A stretch of 64,000 bases of DNA from JBBROS01 sp964246015 (GCA_964246015.1 CAXTPG010000002.1:57492-121491), one strand, 5' to 3'; counted from the first letter of the stretch, positions 17,393-26,593 are shown. The notes: a model not told the origin generated them from the letters alone. Translations and numbers: made by a program.

Positions 17393-18181
17393 ATGCGCCG
17401 TGCCGCAGCAGGGATCGCGCCGTGGGCCAAGCCGTTGGTCGTCGTCGCCCTGATGCTGGTGCTGTGGGACCTGGCCATCCGCGTGCTGAAGATCCCGCCC
17501 TACCAGGTCCCTGCCCCGGCCGAGGTCGTCGCGACGCTGTGGGCGGAGTGGCCGATGCTGTTGCGGGAGGCTTGGCCGACCACGCAGGCGACGCTGTACG
17601 GGTTTGCGTTGAGCGCGCTGTTCGGGATCCCGGCGGCGATGCTGATCGCGGGGTCGCGGACGGTGGAGAGCTACATCTATCCGCTGCTGGTGTTCAGCCA
17701 GTCGATCCCGAAGGTCGCGATCGCACCGCTGTTCGTCGTGTGGTTCGGGTTCGGGATGGTGCCGAAGGTGATCAGCGCGTTCCTGCTGGGGTTCTTCCCC
17801 GTCGTCGTCTCGGCCGTGCAGGGGTTCAAGTCGGTCGAGCCCGACATGCTCGATCTGGCGCGCAGCATGGAGGCGAACCGCTGGCAGTCGTTCCGCATGA
17901 TCAGCCTGCCGCATGCGCTGCCGGCGATATTCGCGGGGCTGAAGGTCAGCATCACGCTTACGGTGGTGGGGGCCGTGGTGGGCGAGTTCGTGGGCGCCAA
18001 TTCGGGCATCGGGTTCGTGTTGCAGCGGTCGATCGGCAATTTCGAGCTGCCGACGATGTTCGCGGCGCTGGTCGTGCTGGCGGCGATCGGGGTGATCCTG
18101 TTCGCGCTGGTGGAGGCGGCCGAGCGGCTGATGATCCCGTGGCACGCAAGCCAGCGGAGCGCGATCCTGGCGACCGCATAA
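17393..18181 (+). CDS. ABC transporter permease (TauC/SsuC family)
   Basis: A 262-aa inner-membrane permease with about six hydrophobic segments, starting LVVVALMLVLWDLAI near residue 14. The cytoplasmic EAA-like loop reads DLARSMEANRWQSFRMI with SLPHALPAIFAGL after it. The family imports nitrate, taurine, alkanesulfonates or thiamine precursors. Start ATG 17393 has CAGGGAGA upstream; homology would not support the GTG-side extension to 17294. It is the first gene of a permease / binding protein / ATPase operon preceded by a TetR-like palindrome. Confidence 0.92.
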   Translation: MRRAAAGIAPWAKPLVVVALMLVLWDLAIRVLKIPPYQVPAPAEVVATLWAEWPMLLREAWPTTQATLYGFALSALFGIPAAMLIAGSRTVESYIYPLLVFSQSIPKVAIAPLFVVWFGFGMVPKVISAFLLGFFPVVVSAVQGFKSVEPDMLDLARSMEANRWQSFRMISLPHALPAIFAGLKVSITLTVVGAVVGEFVGANSGIGFVLQRSIGNFELPTMFAALVVLAAIGVILFALVEAAERLMIPWHASQRSAILATA

Positions 18182-18203
18182 CAACAAGACGGAGGGAACG
18201 ACG

Positions 18204-19169
18204 ATGAAGCGACTTCTCCTGGCGTGCCTGCTGCTGGCCGCGGCCCCGGCCCATGCGGCCGACAAGGTCGTGCTGATGCTCAACTGGTATGTGTATGGGG
18301 AGCATGCCCCGTTCTATTACGGCAAGGAGAAGGGGCTGTTCGTGAAGGAGGGCATCGAGCTCGATATCCAGGAGGGGCGCGGGAGTGCGGTGACGACGCA
18401 GGCGGTGGCGGCCGGGTCGGCGCAGTTCGGGTATGTCGACGTGCCGACGATGATGCGGGCGGCGGTCCGTGGGGCGCCGGTGGTCGCGACGGGGGTGCTG
18501 GTTCAGGTCAACCCGATGTCGGTGATGGGGCTGGAGGAGAAGGGCATCAAGACGCCCGCGGACATCAAGGGCCGCATCGTCGCGGTTTCGCCCGGGGACA
18601 GCATGTCGCAGATCTGGCCGTTGTTCCTGCGCAAGACGGGGCTGAAGGACACGGATTTCCAGGTCGTGTCGGGGGATGGGCAGACGAAGCTGAACGCCGT
18701 CATCAACGGCCGGGCGGACCTTCTGCTGGGCTACGTCATGGACCAGTCGATGAAGATCAAGGACGCGACGGGGAAGGACACGTTCCCGATCCGCTTCGCG
18801 GATTACGGGATCAACCTCGTCAGCTCGGGCATCATCACGCGGACGGCGCTGACGACGGAGAATGCGGACCTGGTGCGGCGGTTCATGCGGGCGGCGACGG
18901 CGTCGGTCGAGGCGGCGGAGAAGGACCCGAAGGGGGCGGCGGCGGCGATCCTGGCGGCCCTGCCGAAGGGCGGCCAGCCGGGCACGCTGCAACAGGGGTT
19001 CGAGCTGACGACGCCGCTGTACCGGCTGCCGGGTCAGACGAACCGGCCGTTCCGCGTGAGCCCGGCGCTGATGCAGGAGAGCGTCGATCTGATGGTGGAA
19101 TACGGCGGGCTGGATGCGGCGGCGAAGACGAAGGCCGCGAGCTTCTACAGCAACGACTTCCTGCCCTGA
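18204..19169 (+). CDS. ABC solute-binding protein, NMT1/THI5-like
   Basis: A 321-aa periplasmic binding protein. The signal peptide is MKRLLLACLLLAAAPAHA with cleavage before ADK. The mature start VVLMLNWYVYGEHAPFYYG resembles the pyrimidine-precursor and riboflavin-binding NMT1/THI5 group (LNW..xxxHAPFY). Later features are KEKGLFVKEGIELDI, the GSAQFGYVD segment and VSSGIITR. Likely ligands include thiamine-pyrimidine precursors, other heterocycles or organic sulfonates; sequence alone does not decide. It shares a TGATG overlap with the ATPase gene. Confidence 0.9.
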   Translation: MKRLLLACLLLAAAPAHAADKVVLMLNWYVYGEHAPFYYGKEKGLFVKEGIELDIQEGRGSAVTTQAVAAGSAQFGYVDVPTMMRAAVRGAPVVATGVLVQVNPMSVMGLEEKGIKTPADIKGRIVAVSPGDSMSQIWPLFLRKTGLKDTDFQVVSGDGQTKLNAVINGRADLLLGYVMDQSMKIKDATGKDTFPIRFADYGINLVSSGIITRTALTTENADLVRRFMRAATASVEAAEKDPKGAAAAILAALPKGGQPGTLQQGFELTTPLYRLPGQTNRPFRVSPALMQESVDLMVEYGGLDAAAKTKAASFYSNDFLP

Positions 19170-19972
19170 TGCACCTGCGCGCCCCGGCTGCGGCGGTACG
19201 GGGCGCGCCGGCCATACGGCTCGACGCGGTCGCGAAGACGTACCGGACGCGCGACGGCGACGTGCCCTCGTTGACGCCCATCGATCTTTCGATCGGGCAG
19301 GGCGAGATCGTCGCCGTCGTGGGGCCCAGCGGGTGCGGGAAATCGACGCTGCTGCGGCTGGTGGCGGGGTTGTTGCCGCCGACGTCCGGGGGCGTCGAGG
19401 TGAACGGCCATGCGGTAACGAAGCCGCACCGCGACGTGGGCATCGTGTTCCAGGCGCCGCTGCTGCTGCCGTGGCGGAGCGTGTTCCGCAACGTGATGAT
19501 GCCGGTGGAGGTGAAGCGGCTGCCGCGGGCGGAGTACGAGGCGCGGGCGCGGGACCTGCTGCGGATGACGGGGCTGGAGGCGTTTGCGGGCAAGTATCCG
19601 TGGCAGCTCAGCGGCGGGATGCAGCAGCGTGCGGCGATCTGCCGGGCGCTGGTGCACGACCCCGGGATATTGCTGATGGACGAGCCGTTCGGGGCGCTGG
19701 ACGCGCTGACGCGGGAGACGATGAACCTCGAGCTGCAGCGTATCCAGATGGAGACGGGCAAGACGGTGCTGCTGATCACGCATTCGATCCCGGAGGCGGT
19801 GTTCCTGGCCGACCGGGTGGTGGTGATGAAGGCGCGGCCGGGGGCGGTGGCGGCGGTGTACGACGTGGCGCTGCCGCGGCCGCGGACGCTGGATGCGATG
19901 GGGGATGCGGACTTTGCGGCGCTGGCGCGGCAGGTGCGCGGGCATTTCCATGCCCAGGGGCGGCTGGATTGA
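19169..19972 (+). CDS. ABC transporter ATP-binding protein (TauB/SsuB family)
   Basis: A 267-aa ATPase. Walker A is GPSGCGKST near residue 52, the Q-loop VFQAPLLLPWR, the signature LSGGMQQRAAICRAL and Walker B ILLMDEPFGALDALT, with an H-loop in LLITHSIPEA. It energises the permease at 17393. The ATG at 19169 overlaps the binding-protein stop (TGATG), and the stop overlaps a TTG start of the next gene (TTGA), so all three transporter components and the following membrane protein are translationally linked. Confidence 0.94.
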   Translation: MHLRAPAAAVRGAPAIRLDAVAKTYRTRDGDVPSLTPIDLSIGQGEIVAVVGPSGCGKSTLLRLVAGLLPPTSGGVEVNGHAVTKPHRDVGIVFQAPLLLPWRSVFRNVMMPVEVKRLPRAEYEARARDLLRMTGLEAFAGKYPWQLSGGMQQRAAICRALVHDPGILLMDEPFGALDALTRETMNLELQRIQMETGKTVLLITHSIPEAVFLADRVVVMKARPGAVAAVYDVALPRPRTLDAMGDADFAALARQVRGHFHAQGRLD

Positions 19973-20505
19973 CCGAACACGAGAGGCTCCTCGCATCGGA
20001 GATCGAGGTCGGTGCATCGGCGATCGATGGCAGTCTTCGTTACTGGCGTGCAAAGGAAGCGGTTCGCCAGGGGGAGACGCGTCTCGCCGCGCAAGCCGCG
20101 ATCAGGACGGCGCTGGAAGCGAGGGCCACGGCCATTACCGGGTGGGCGGCTGCCGGCCTGTTGGCGCTTGGCGCGGCAGGAGCGACTTCGGCAGAGTGGC
20201 AGGCGCGGCTTGCGTCGGGAGTTGCCGGCCTTGTCGTATTCGGCGCAGCTTCGATCTGCATTCACGCTGCCCGGCCGCGTGATTGGGCGATTGCCGGATA
20301 CGACCCGCCTGTGATCACGAACGATGAGCTGGGTACCGAGCTGGAGGTTCTGGAGTCGATCGCGTTCGGGATCAGCCCTGGCATTCAGACCAATAATCTA
20401 CGGATCGAACGGATGGGAATGTCCCTGCGGTGGGACGGTTGGCTGCTGATCGCAGCACCGATAGCAGGAGCCGCCGCGTATGCGACGCTTCGACGCTTTA
20501 CTTGA
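19969..20505 (+). CDS. Hypothetical small membrane protein
   Basis: I do not recognise this family. The frame is 178 aa from a TTG (19969) that overlaps the ATPase stop as TTGA; no better start is seen. Residues 1-45 are charged and helical, possibly coiled (SLRYWRAKEAVRQGETRLAA). Two membrane segments follow near residues 50-68 and 76-95, and a third is close to the C-terminus (WLLIAAPIAGAAAYATL). The loop between segments two and three is acidic and polar. GC content is visibly lower than in the neighbours (about 60%), which suggests separate acquisition. It might be an accessory of the transporter, or unrelated. Confidence 0.6.
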   Translation: MTEHERLLASEIEVGASAIDGSLRYWRAKEAVRQGETRLAAQAAIRTALEARATAITGWAAAGLLALGAAGATSAEWQARLASGVAGLVVFGAASICIHAARPRDWAIAGYDPPVITNDELGTELEVLESIAFGISPGIQTNNLRIERMGMSLRWDGWLLIAAPIAGAAAYATLRRFT

Positions 20506-20645
20506 CCCGAACGGGCTGGCTGCCGGCCGTGCCCGTAGGGACAGGCTTCGCCGGCGGACGCGGGGGAGGAGGCTGTCTTGCCATGACATCAAGATAGCGA
20601 CCGCCCGGTCTGCCGTCCATCAATCTGATCGGAGGACCTGAACCC

Positions 20646-21800
20646 ATGACCACACGCCGCATCGGCATCGTCATGAACGGCGTCACGGGACGCATGGGCA
20701 TGAACCAGCATCTGATCCGCAGCATTGCGGCCATCCGGCATGACGGCGGCCTGCGCCTGCGGGACGGCAGCACGCTGATGCCCGATCCCATCCTGGTGGG
20801 CCGCAGCGAGGCGAAGCTGGCGGCGCTTGCGCGCGCGCATGGGGTCTCGCGCTGGACCACCGACCTCGATGCCGCCCTCGCGAACCCCGAGGACGAGTTG
20901 TTCTTCGATGCGGCGACGACGCAGCTTCGGGCCGGGCTGATCCGGCGGGCGATCGAGGCCGGGAAGCACGTCTATACCGAAAAGCCGACCGCGGATTGCC
21001 TGGCCGATGCCGTCGCGGTGGCGAAGCTCGCGAAGGCGCGCGGCATCAAGCACGGCGTCGTGCAGGACAAGCTGTTCCTGCCGGGCCTGCAGAAGCTGAA
21101 GCTCGCGATCGACAGCGGGTTCCTGGGCCGCATCCTGAGCGTGCGCGGCGAGTTCGGATACTGGGTGTTCGAGGGCGACTGGCAACAGGCGCAGCGGCCG
21201 AGCTGGAACTACAAGGCCAACGAGGGCGGCGGCATCATCCTCGATATGCTCTGCCACTGGCGGTATGTGCTCGACAATCTGTTCGGCGCGGTCGAGAGCG
21301 TGTCGTGCCTGGGGGCCACGCACATCCCGGAGCGGGTCGACGAGCAGGGGCGCACCTACAAGGCGGACACGGACGATGCGGCGTATGCGACGTTCCAGCT
21401 TGCGGGCGGCGTCGTGGCGCACATCAACAGCAGTTGGACGACGCGGGTGCGGCGGGACGACCTCGTGACGTTCCATGTCGACGGGACGCTGGGCAGCGCC
21501 GTCGCCGGGTTGCAGAAATGCTGGACGCAGGCGCGGATCAACACGCCGAAGCCGGTGTGGAACCCGGACATCGCGCAGCCCATCGACTTCTTCAAATCCT
21601 GGGACGAGGTGCCCGACAACCAGGCCTATCCCAACGGGTTCCGGGCGCAGTGGGAGCTGTTCCTGCGCCACCTGGCGGGCGAGACCGAGACGTTTCCCTG
21701 GAACCTCGAGGCCGGCGCCCGCGGGGTGCAGCTGGCGGAGGCGGGGCTGCAAAGCTGGCGGGAGCGCCGCTGGATCGACATTCCCGCGCTGGAGTTCTGA
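20646..21800 (+). CDS. Gfo/Idh/MocA family oxidoreductase
   Basis: A 384-aa NAD(P)-dependent sugar/inositol dehydrogenase family protein. The nucleotide-binding start is IGIVMNGVTGRMGMNQHL, unusual in having GVTGRMG like dihydrodipicolinate reductases. The family EKPTA motif with the conserved Lys is near residue 112, and WNYKANEGGGIILDMLCHW is in the C-terminal substrate domain with Asp and His as likely catalytic residues. It leads a three-gene operon (3-nt gap, then a TGATG overlap) with a DUF993 protein and a sugar-isomerase-like protein. GGAGG lies 11 nt before the ATG. Confidence 0.9.
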   Translation: MTTRRIGIVMNGVTGRMGMNQHLIRSIAAIRHDGGLRLRDGSTLMPDPILVGRSEAKLAALARAHGVSRWTTDLDAALANPEDELFFDAATTQLRAGLIRRAIEAGKHVYTEKPTADCLADAVAVAKLAKARGIKHGVVQDKLFLPGLQKLKLAIDSGFLGRILSVRGEFGYWVFEGDWQQAQRPSWNYKANEGGGIILDMLCHWRYVLDNLFGAVESVSCLGATHIPERVDEQGRTYKADTDDAAYATFQLAGGVVAHINSSWTTRVRRDDLVTFHVDGTLGSAVAGLQKCWTQARINTPKPVWNPDIAQPIDFFKSWDEVPDNQAYPNGFRAQWELFLRHLAGETETFPWNLEAGARGVQLAEAGLQSWRERRWIDIPALEF

Positions 21801-21803
21801 GCC

Positions 21804-22952
21804 ATGCCAACGATCACGCTGCCCACCGCTGCGCGTACGCTCGTGCCCTATTCGACGCAGCCGCCGCGCGCGTTCCCCGCCGCGGCCCCGCCGTTCAACC
21901 GCGTGGCGCTTGCGGCGGCGCATGTGGTCGCGGATCCGCTGGCCGACGGCGATCCGTGGCTCGCGCCCGCCATCGACTGGGACCGCACGATCGCCTACCG
22001 CCACTATCTGTGGTCGTTGGGCCTGGGCGTCGCGGAGAGCATGGACACGGCGCAGCGGGGCATGGGGCTCGACTGGCCCACCAGCCTGGAGCTGATCCGC
22101 CGCAGCATCGCGGCCATGCCGGAGGGGGCGCAGATGAGCTGCGGCGCGGGCACCGACCATTTGCCGCCTGGTGCGGGGATCGACGCGGTCATCGCCGGCT
22201 ATGAGATGCAGTGCGAGGCGATCGAGCGGCTGGGCGGGCGCATCATCCTGATGGCGAGCCGGGCGCTCGCGGCCTGCGCGCGGGGGCCGGAGGACTATGC
22301 CCGGGTGTATGACCGGATCCTGGGCGGGACGGCGAACCCGGTCATCCTGCACTGGCTGGGCGACATGTTCGACCCGGCGCTTGCGGGCTATTGGGGCAGC
22401 GCCGACATTCCGACGGCCATGGATACCTGCCTGCGGGTGATCGAGGCGAATGCCGCGAAGGTGGACGGCATCAAGATCAGCCTGCTCGACAAGGGCCACG
22501 AGATCGCGATGCGGCGGAGGCTGCCGCGGGGCGTGCGGATGTACACGGGCGACGACTTCAACTACGCCGAGCTGATTGCCGGGGACGAGCACGGGCATTC
22601 CGACGCGTTGCTGGGCATCTTCGACAGCATCGCGCCGGCTGCCGCCGCCGCGCTGGGCAGCCTGCACCGGAACGACCTTTCGACGTTCCATGAGATATTG
22701 GCGCCGACGGTGCCGCTGTCGCGCCATATCTTTCAGGCGCCGACCCGCTTCTACAAGACGGGGGTCGTGTTCATGGCGTATCTGAACGGGCATCAGGACC
22801 ATTTCACGATGGTCGGTGGCCAGCAATCGGCGCGCAGCCTGCCGCATCTGGCCGAGCTGTTCCGGCTGGCCGACCAGGCCGGGCTGCTGCGGGACCCCGA
22901 CGACGCGGCGGCGCGGATGGGCCGGGTGCTGGCTGTGCACGGCGTGCACTGA
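21804..22952 (+). CDS. DUF993 family protein (dihydrodipicolinate-synthase-like aldolase)
   Basis: A 382-aa DUF993 protein. The family is an uncharacterised offshoot of class I TIM-barrel aldolases related to DapA. KVDGIKISLLDKGHE near residue 220 offers a candidate Schiff-base Lys, and MYTGDDFNYAELIAGDE and FMAYLNGHQDHF are strongly family-like. It always sits with sugar oxidoreductases and isomerases in my recollection of similar loci, and does here. A likely role is retro-aldol cleavage of a keto-sugar acid made by the upstream dehydrogenase; that is inference. Confidence 0.85.
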   Translation: MPTITLPTAARTLVPYSTQPPRAFPAAAPPFNRVALAAAHVVADPLADGDPWLAPAIDWDRTIAYRHYLWSLGLGVAESMDTAQRGMGLDWPTSLELIRRSIAAMPEGAQMSCGAGTDHLPPGAGIDAVIAGYEMQCEAIERLGGRIILMASRALAACARGPEDYARVYDRILGGTANPVILHWLGDMFDPALAGYWGSADIPTAMDTCLRVIEANAAKVDGIKISLLDKGHEIAMRRRLPRGVRMYTGDDFNYAELIAGDEHGHSDALLGIFDSIAPAAAAALGSLHRNDLSTFHEILAPTVPLSRHIFQAPTRFYKTGVVFMAYLNGHQDHFTMVGGQQSARSLPHLAELFRLADQAGLLRDPDDAAARMGRVLAVHGVH

Positions 22953-23752
22953 TGGCCGACCCGGCGCGCCTGTCGCTCAATACCATCACCGTCAAGCAAT
23001 GGACGCTGGGCCAGTGCATCGAGGGCGCCGCCCGGCATGGCATCCCCGGCATCGCGCCGTGGCGGGACAAGCTGGCCGAGATGGGGGTTGCGGCTGCGGC
23101 GCGGCAGATCCGGGATGCGGGGCTGCGCGTGTCGGGGCTGTGCCGGGGGGGGATGTTCACGCAGCCGGGGTGGGAGGCGGACAACCGCCGCGCCATCGAC
23201 GAGGCGGCGGAGCTGGGGGCCGATTGCCTGGTCATGGTGTGTGGCGGCCTGGCGCCCGGGTCGAAGGACCTGGTCGGGGCGCGGCGCATGGTGGAAGACG
23301 GAATGGCGGCGATCCTGCCGCATGCCCGCGCCGCCGGGGTCGTGCTGGCGCTGGAGCCGCTGCACCCGATGACGTGCGCCGACCGCAGCGTGCTCAGCAC
23401 GGCGGCGCAGGCGGTGGACATCGCGGAACGGTTGGGCGATGGCGTTGGGCTGGCGCTGGATGTGTACCATATCTGGTGGGACCCGGACCTGGTCGCCGTC
23501 ATCCGCCGGGCGGCCCCGCGGATCGCCGCCTATCATGTGTGCGACTTCCTGGTGCCGACGCGCGACCTGGTGCTGGATCGCGGCATGATGGGGGACGGCG
23601 CCATCGACGTGCCCGCTGTCACGGCGATGATGGACGCGGCCGGCTATCGCGGCATGATCGAGGTGGAGATCATGTCCGAGCGCGACTGGTGGACGCGGGA
23701 CGGGGACGCGGTGCTCGCGGCGATGAAGGAGCGGTTCGCGGCCGCGGCCTGA
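22952..23752 (+). CDS. Sugar phosphate isomerase/epimerase (AP-endonuclease-2-like TIM barrel)
   Basis: A 266-aa xylose-isomerase-like TIM-barrel protein. It has the family's metal-ligand segments LALEPLHPM (Glu), GLALDVYHIWWDPDL (Asp, His), YHVCDFLVPT (His, Asp) and GMIEVEIMSE (Glu). Relatives isomerise or epimerise keto-sugars such as tagatose, inosose or hydroxypyruvate. The ATG overlaps the DUF993 stop, so it is the last gene of the operon. No transporter for the sugar is attached, although the TauABC-like system just upstream is on the same strand. Confidence 0.88.
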   Translation: MADPARLSLNTITVKQWTLGQCIEGAARHGIPGIAPWRDKLAEMGVAAAARQIRDAGLRVSGLCRGGMFTQPGWEADNRRAIDEAAELGADCLVMVCGGLAPGSKDLVGARRMVEDGMAAILPHARAAGVVLALEPLHPMTCADRSVLSTAAQAVDIAERLGDGVGLALDVYHIWWDPDLVAVIRRAAPRIAAYHVCDFLVPTRDLVLDRGMMGDGAIDVPAVTAMMDAAGYRGMIEVEIMSERDWWTRDGDAVLAAMKERFAAAA

Positions 23753-23801
23753 GGCCACGTTTCGACTGGCACACCGCCGTGCTGCGGTGCATCATTCCGG
23801 C

Positions 23802-26588
23802 ATGGATGCGCACACCGCCCCCGGGATCGACGGCCTTCTCGCTCTGCTCGACCGCCGCATGGCGCTGGCGGACGAGGACCCGTTCGGCAACCCCGTCATG
23901 TCGGTGGCGCTGGCGATCACCCGGCTGATCGACGACGGCGAGCTCGATACCGGTTCCATCGGTGCGATCGTCCGCCGGCTGCGCGACGAGGCGTTCCGCG
24001 ACCGTGCGCGCCGGCTTGCCGCCTATGTGGGCGGGGTGGACGAGGGCGCGAACGCCGCAGCGCTCGCCGCGGTGGCGCAGACCGTGCTGCGTCCGGACCC
24101 CGCCGACAGCCCGGTCCGCTGGGCGGAGTTCCGCAGCAGCGTGGAGCGTGCGCGGTATGCGGCGGTGTTCACGGCGCACCCGACCTTCTCCATCTCACCG
24201 CAGGCGGCGGGCCGGCTGGCGGCCCTGGCCAGCGGGGCGGAGCTTGGCCCGAGCCTCGACACCCACCGGCCCCCGCCGATCACGCTGGCGGAAGAGTTCG
24301 ATCGGGCAGCCGACGCCATCGCCCATGGCCGCGACGCGCTGGACCGGTTGAACGACGCGCTGCTGACGACGGCCCGGCAGGCCTGGCCGGAGCGGTGGAC
24401 CGAGCTGCTGCCGCGGCCCATCGTGCTGGCCACCTGGGTCGGATACGACACGGACGGCCGCACCGATATCGGGTGGGCGGACACGCTGCGCCTGCGGCTG
24501 CGGATGAAGCTGCTGCAACTGGAGCGGCTGGGGACGCAGCTTCTGCCGTTGCCGGGCGCCGAACCCGTCCGGGCCCGGCTGGATGTCGCGGTGGCCGCGG
24601 TGCGGACCCAGTTGGATGCGGCGGAGGCCGCGACCGATCCGGCGGGCGTCGCCGCCTTCGCCCGCGCCCTGGTCGGCCGTCGCGACGACGCGTTGACGTC
24701 GCCCGCACCGCTGCTGGAGCTGTTCGGCCCGGCGATCGCGCATGCCGAGGGCGACGACCAGCGGGCCCTGTGCGTCGTGCGCGCCGGGCTTGCCGCGCAC
24801 GGGCTGGCGCTGGCGCACACCCATGTCCGGTTGAACGCGACGCAGCTTCACAACGTGGTGCGGCAGCGGCTGAACCTGGTGGACGGGCCCGAGGACCCGT
24901 CGCACCGGCGCAGCCTGCTGGCCGCGATCAACGCCGCCCTCGATAGCGTCACACCCATCCCCGTCGATTTCGGGGGGTTGGCGGCCGAGCAGGCCTCCGC
25001 GGCCCGGCTGATGATGACCGTCGCCCAGATGGTCAAGCACATCGACGGGTCCGTCCCCGTCCGGTTCCTGATCGCCGAGACGGAGAGCGGCTACACCCTG
25101 CTGGCCGCGCTGTGGCTCGCGCGGTTGTTCGGCGTCGATCGGCAGATCGAGATCAGCCCGCTGTTCGAAACCGCGGACGCGCTCGAAAGCGGGCAGCGCG
25201 TGCTGGAGGAGGCGCTGCGCAGCCCGCATTGGCGGGCCTATCTGAAGGCCACCGGACGGCTTGCGCTGCAGTTCGGCTATTCCGACAGCGGGCGCTATGT
25301 GGGGCAGGTCGCCGCGAGCCACCTGATCGAGCGGTTGCGGTTCAAGATCGGCGAGACCCTGGCGCGGTTCGACCTGACGGACGTCGAGGTCGTGCTGTTC
25401 GACACGCACGGCGAGAGCATCGGGCGGGGGGCGCATCCGGGGTCGCTGGCGGATCGGCTGAAATACCTGTCGCCGACCGCGAGCCGGCAGGCGTTGGGGG
25501 CGGCGCGGCTGCCGGTGCGGGAGGAGAGCGCGTTCCAGGGCGGGGACGGGTATCTGCTGTTCGGCACGCCCGCGCTCGCGCTGGCGACGGTCGCGCGCAT
25601 CGCGGAGCACGCGTTCCATGCCGCGGCCGGGCCGATCGAGGATCCCATCTACGCGGACCCGGACTTCGCCGCGGATTTCTTCGCGACCGTCCGCACCAGC
25701 ATGAAGGCGCTGGTCGAGGACCCCGGCTACACCGCCCTGCTCGGCGCGTTCGGGCCGGCGCTGATCGACAAGACGGGGTCCCGCCCTGCCGCCCGGCAGA
25801 GCGAGGGCGTGGTGCAGGGCGCGTCCATCCGGCACCCGCGGGAGCTGCGGGCCATCCCGAACAACGCGATCCTGCAGCAGCTCGGCTGGTGCGCGAACAC
25901 GTTGCAGGGGATCGGCGCCGCGGCGTCCCGGCACCCCGAGACGTTTGCGACGATGCGGGCCGAGAGCCGCCGGTTCCGCCGGGCGCTGGACCTGCCGGGG
26001 CATGCGCTGGCGCATTCGGACCTCGATGTGCTTCGTGCGGTGGTGGCGACGCTGGACCCTGGGTCGTGGCTGGACCGGGCGGCGCATACGCGGCGGCCGG
26101 GGCGGCGGGAGGCGCTGGTGTCCGTCGCGCGCGCGCTGGAGCGGCTGGACCTGTGGGCGCCGGTGCAGGCGATGTTCCGCCGGGTGCAGGCGGATCACCT
26201 GGCGCTGCGGGCGGCATGGCCGGATGCGCCCGGCATGAAGCCGCGGGAGATGCTGCTGCATGCGCTGCGGCTGGCGCTGATCCAGCGGATCTGGCTGCTG
26301 GGGACGGAGATCCCCGACTTTTCGCCCCGGCACGGCGTGACCCGGCACGGGCTGGAGGCGGCGCTGCTTCGGCTGGAGGTGCCGGCGGCGCTCGGGCTGC
26401 TGGCGGAGATATTTCCGGCCGGGGCCGACCAGGCGCTGGAGCTGGATTACGGCGAGCCGCCGGCGCCGCGAACGGCCGGATCGTACAAGCGGGAGCGGGC
26501 GGAGATCATCGAGCCGGCGCGTGCGCTGTTCGACCTGGTGCGGGAGATCGCGACGGCGATTTCGCACGAGGTGGGGTCACACGGGTAG
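23802..26588 (+). CDS. Divergent phosphoenolpyruvate carboxylase homologue
   Basis: A 928-aa protein of the PEPC family, which makes oxaloacetate from PEP and bicarbonate. Retained are VFTAHPTF with the catalytic His (residue 126 here), the SPLFET metal-binding Glu, GYSDS with its Asp and SIGRG with its Arg. Changed relative to E. coli Ppc are Lys546 (SAKD region) to Arg in GYSDSGRY, His579 to Asp and Arg581 to His in FDTHGESIGRG, and the GGDRDGN loop to GYDTDGR. The C-terminus also lacks the usual NTG ending. Either a distinct active subgroup or an altered-function paralogue. ATG 23802 is preferred to GTG 23787; neither has a good ribosome-binding site. Confidence 0.8.
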   Translation: MDAHTAPGIDGLLALLDRRMALADEDPFGNPVMSVALAITRLIDDGELDTGSIGAIVRRLRDEAFRDRARRLAAYVGGVDEGANAAALAAVAQTVLRPDPADSPVRWAEFRSSVERARYAAVFTAHPTFSISPQAAGRLAALASGAELGPSLDTHRPPPITLAEEFDRAADAIAHGRDALDRLNDALLTTARQAWPERWTELLPRPIVLATWVGYDTDGRTDIGWADTLRLRLRMKLLQLERLGTQLLPLPGAEPVRARLDVAVAAVRTQLDAAEAATDPAGVAAFARALVGRRDDALTSPAPLLELFGPAIAHAEGDDQRALCVVRAGLAAHGLALAHTHVRLNATQLHNVVRQRLNLVDGPEDPSHRRSLLAAINAALDSVTPIPVDFGGLAAEQASAARLMMTVAQMVKHIDGSVPVRFLIAETESGYTLLAALWLARLFGVDRQIEISPLFETADALESGQRVLEEALRSPHWRAYLKATGRLALQFGYSDSGRYVGQVAASHLIERLRFKIGETLARFDLTDVEVVLFDTHGESIGRGAHPGSLADRLKYLSPTASRQALGAARLPVREESAFQGGDGYLLFGTPALALATVARIAEHAFHAAAGPIEDPIYADPDFAADFFATVRTSMKALVEDPGYTALLGAFGPALIDKTGSRPAARQSEGVVQGASIRHPRELRAIPNNAILQQLGWCANTLQGIGAAASRHPETFATMRAESRRFRRALDLPGHALAHSDLDVLRAVVATLDPGSWLDRAAHTRRPGRREALVSVARALERLDLWAPVQAMFRRVQADHLALRAAWPDAPGMKPREMLLHALRLALIQRIWLLGTEIPDFSPRHGVTRHGLEAALLRLEVPAALGLLAEIFPAGADQALELDYGEPPAPRTAGSYKRERAEIIEPARALFDLVREIATAISHEVGSHG

Positions 26589-26593
26589 AAGAG

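Noticed and set aside
20498..20584. Possible 28-aa Pro-rich small protein on the minus strand
   Set aside because: No Shine-Dalgarno sequence before the ATG, no recognisable family, and the frame simply continues a shadow of the oxidoreductase gene.
20589..22949. 786-aa open frame on the minus strand
   Set aside because: Antisense to the dehydrogenase and DUF993 genes, which have clear family motifs; the frame has none.
24195..26567. 790-aa open frame on the minus strand
   Set aside because: Antisense to the PEPC homologue; low-complexity Arg/Gln/Pro composition typical of shadow frames in high-GC DNA.
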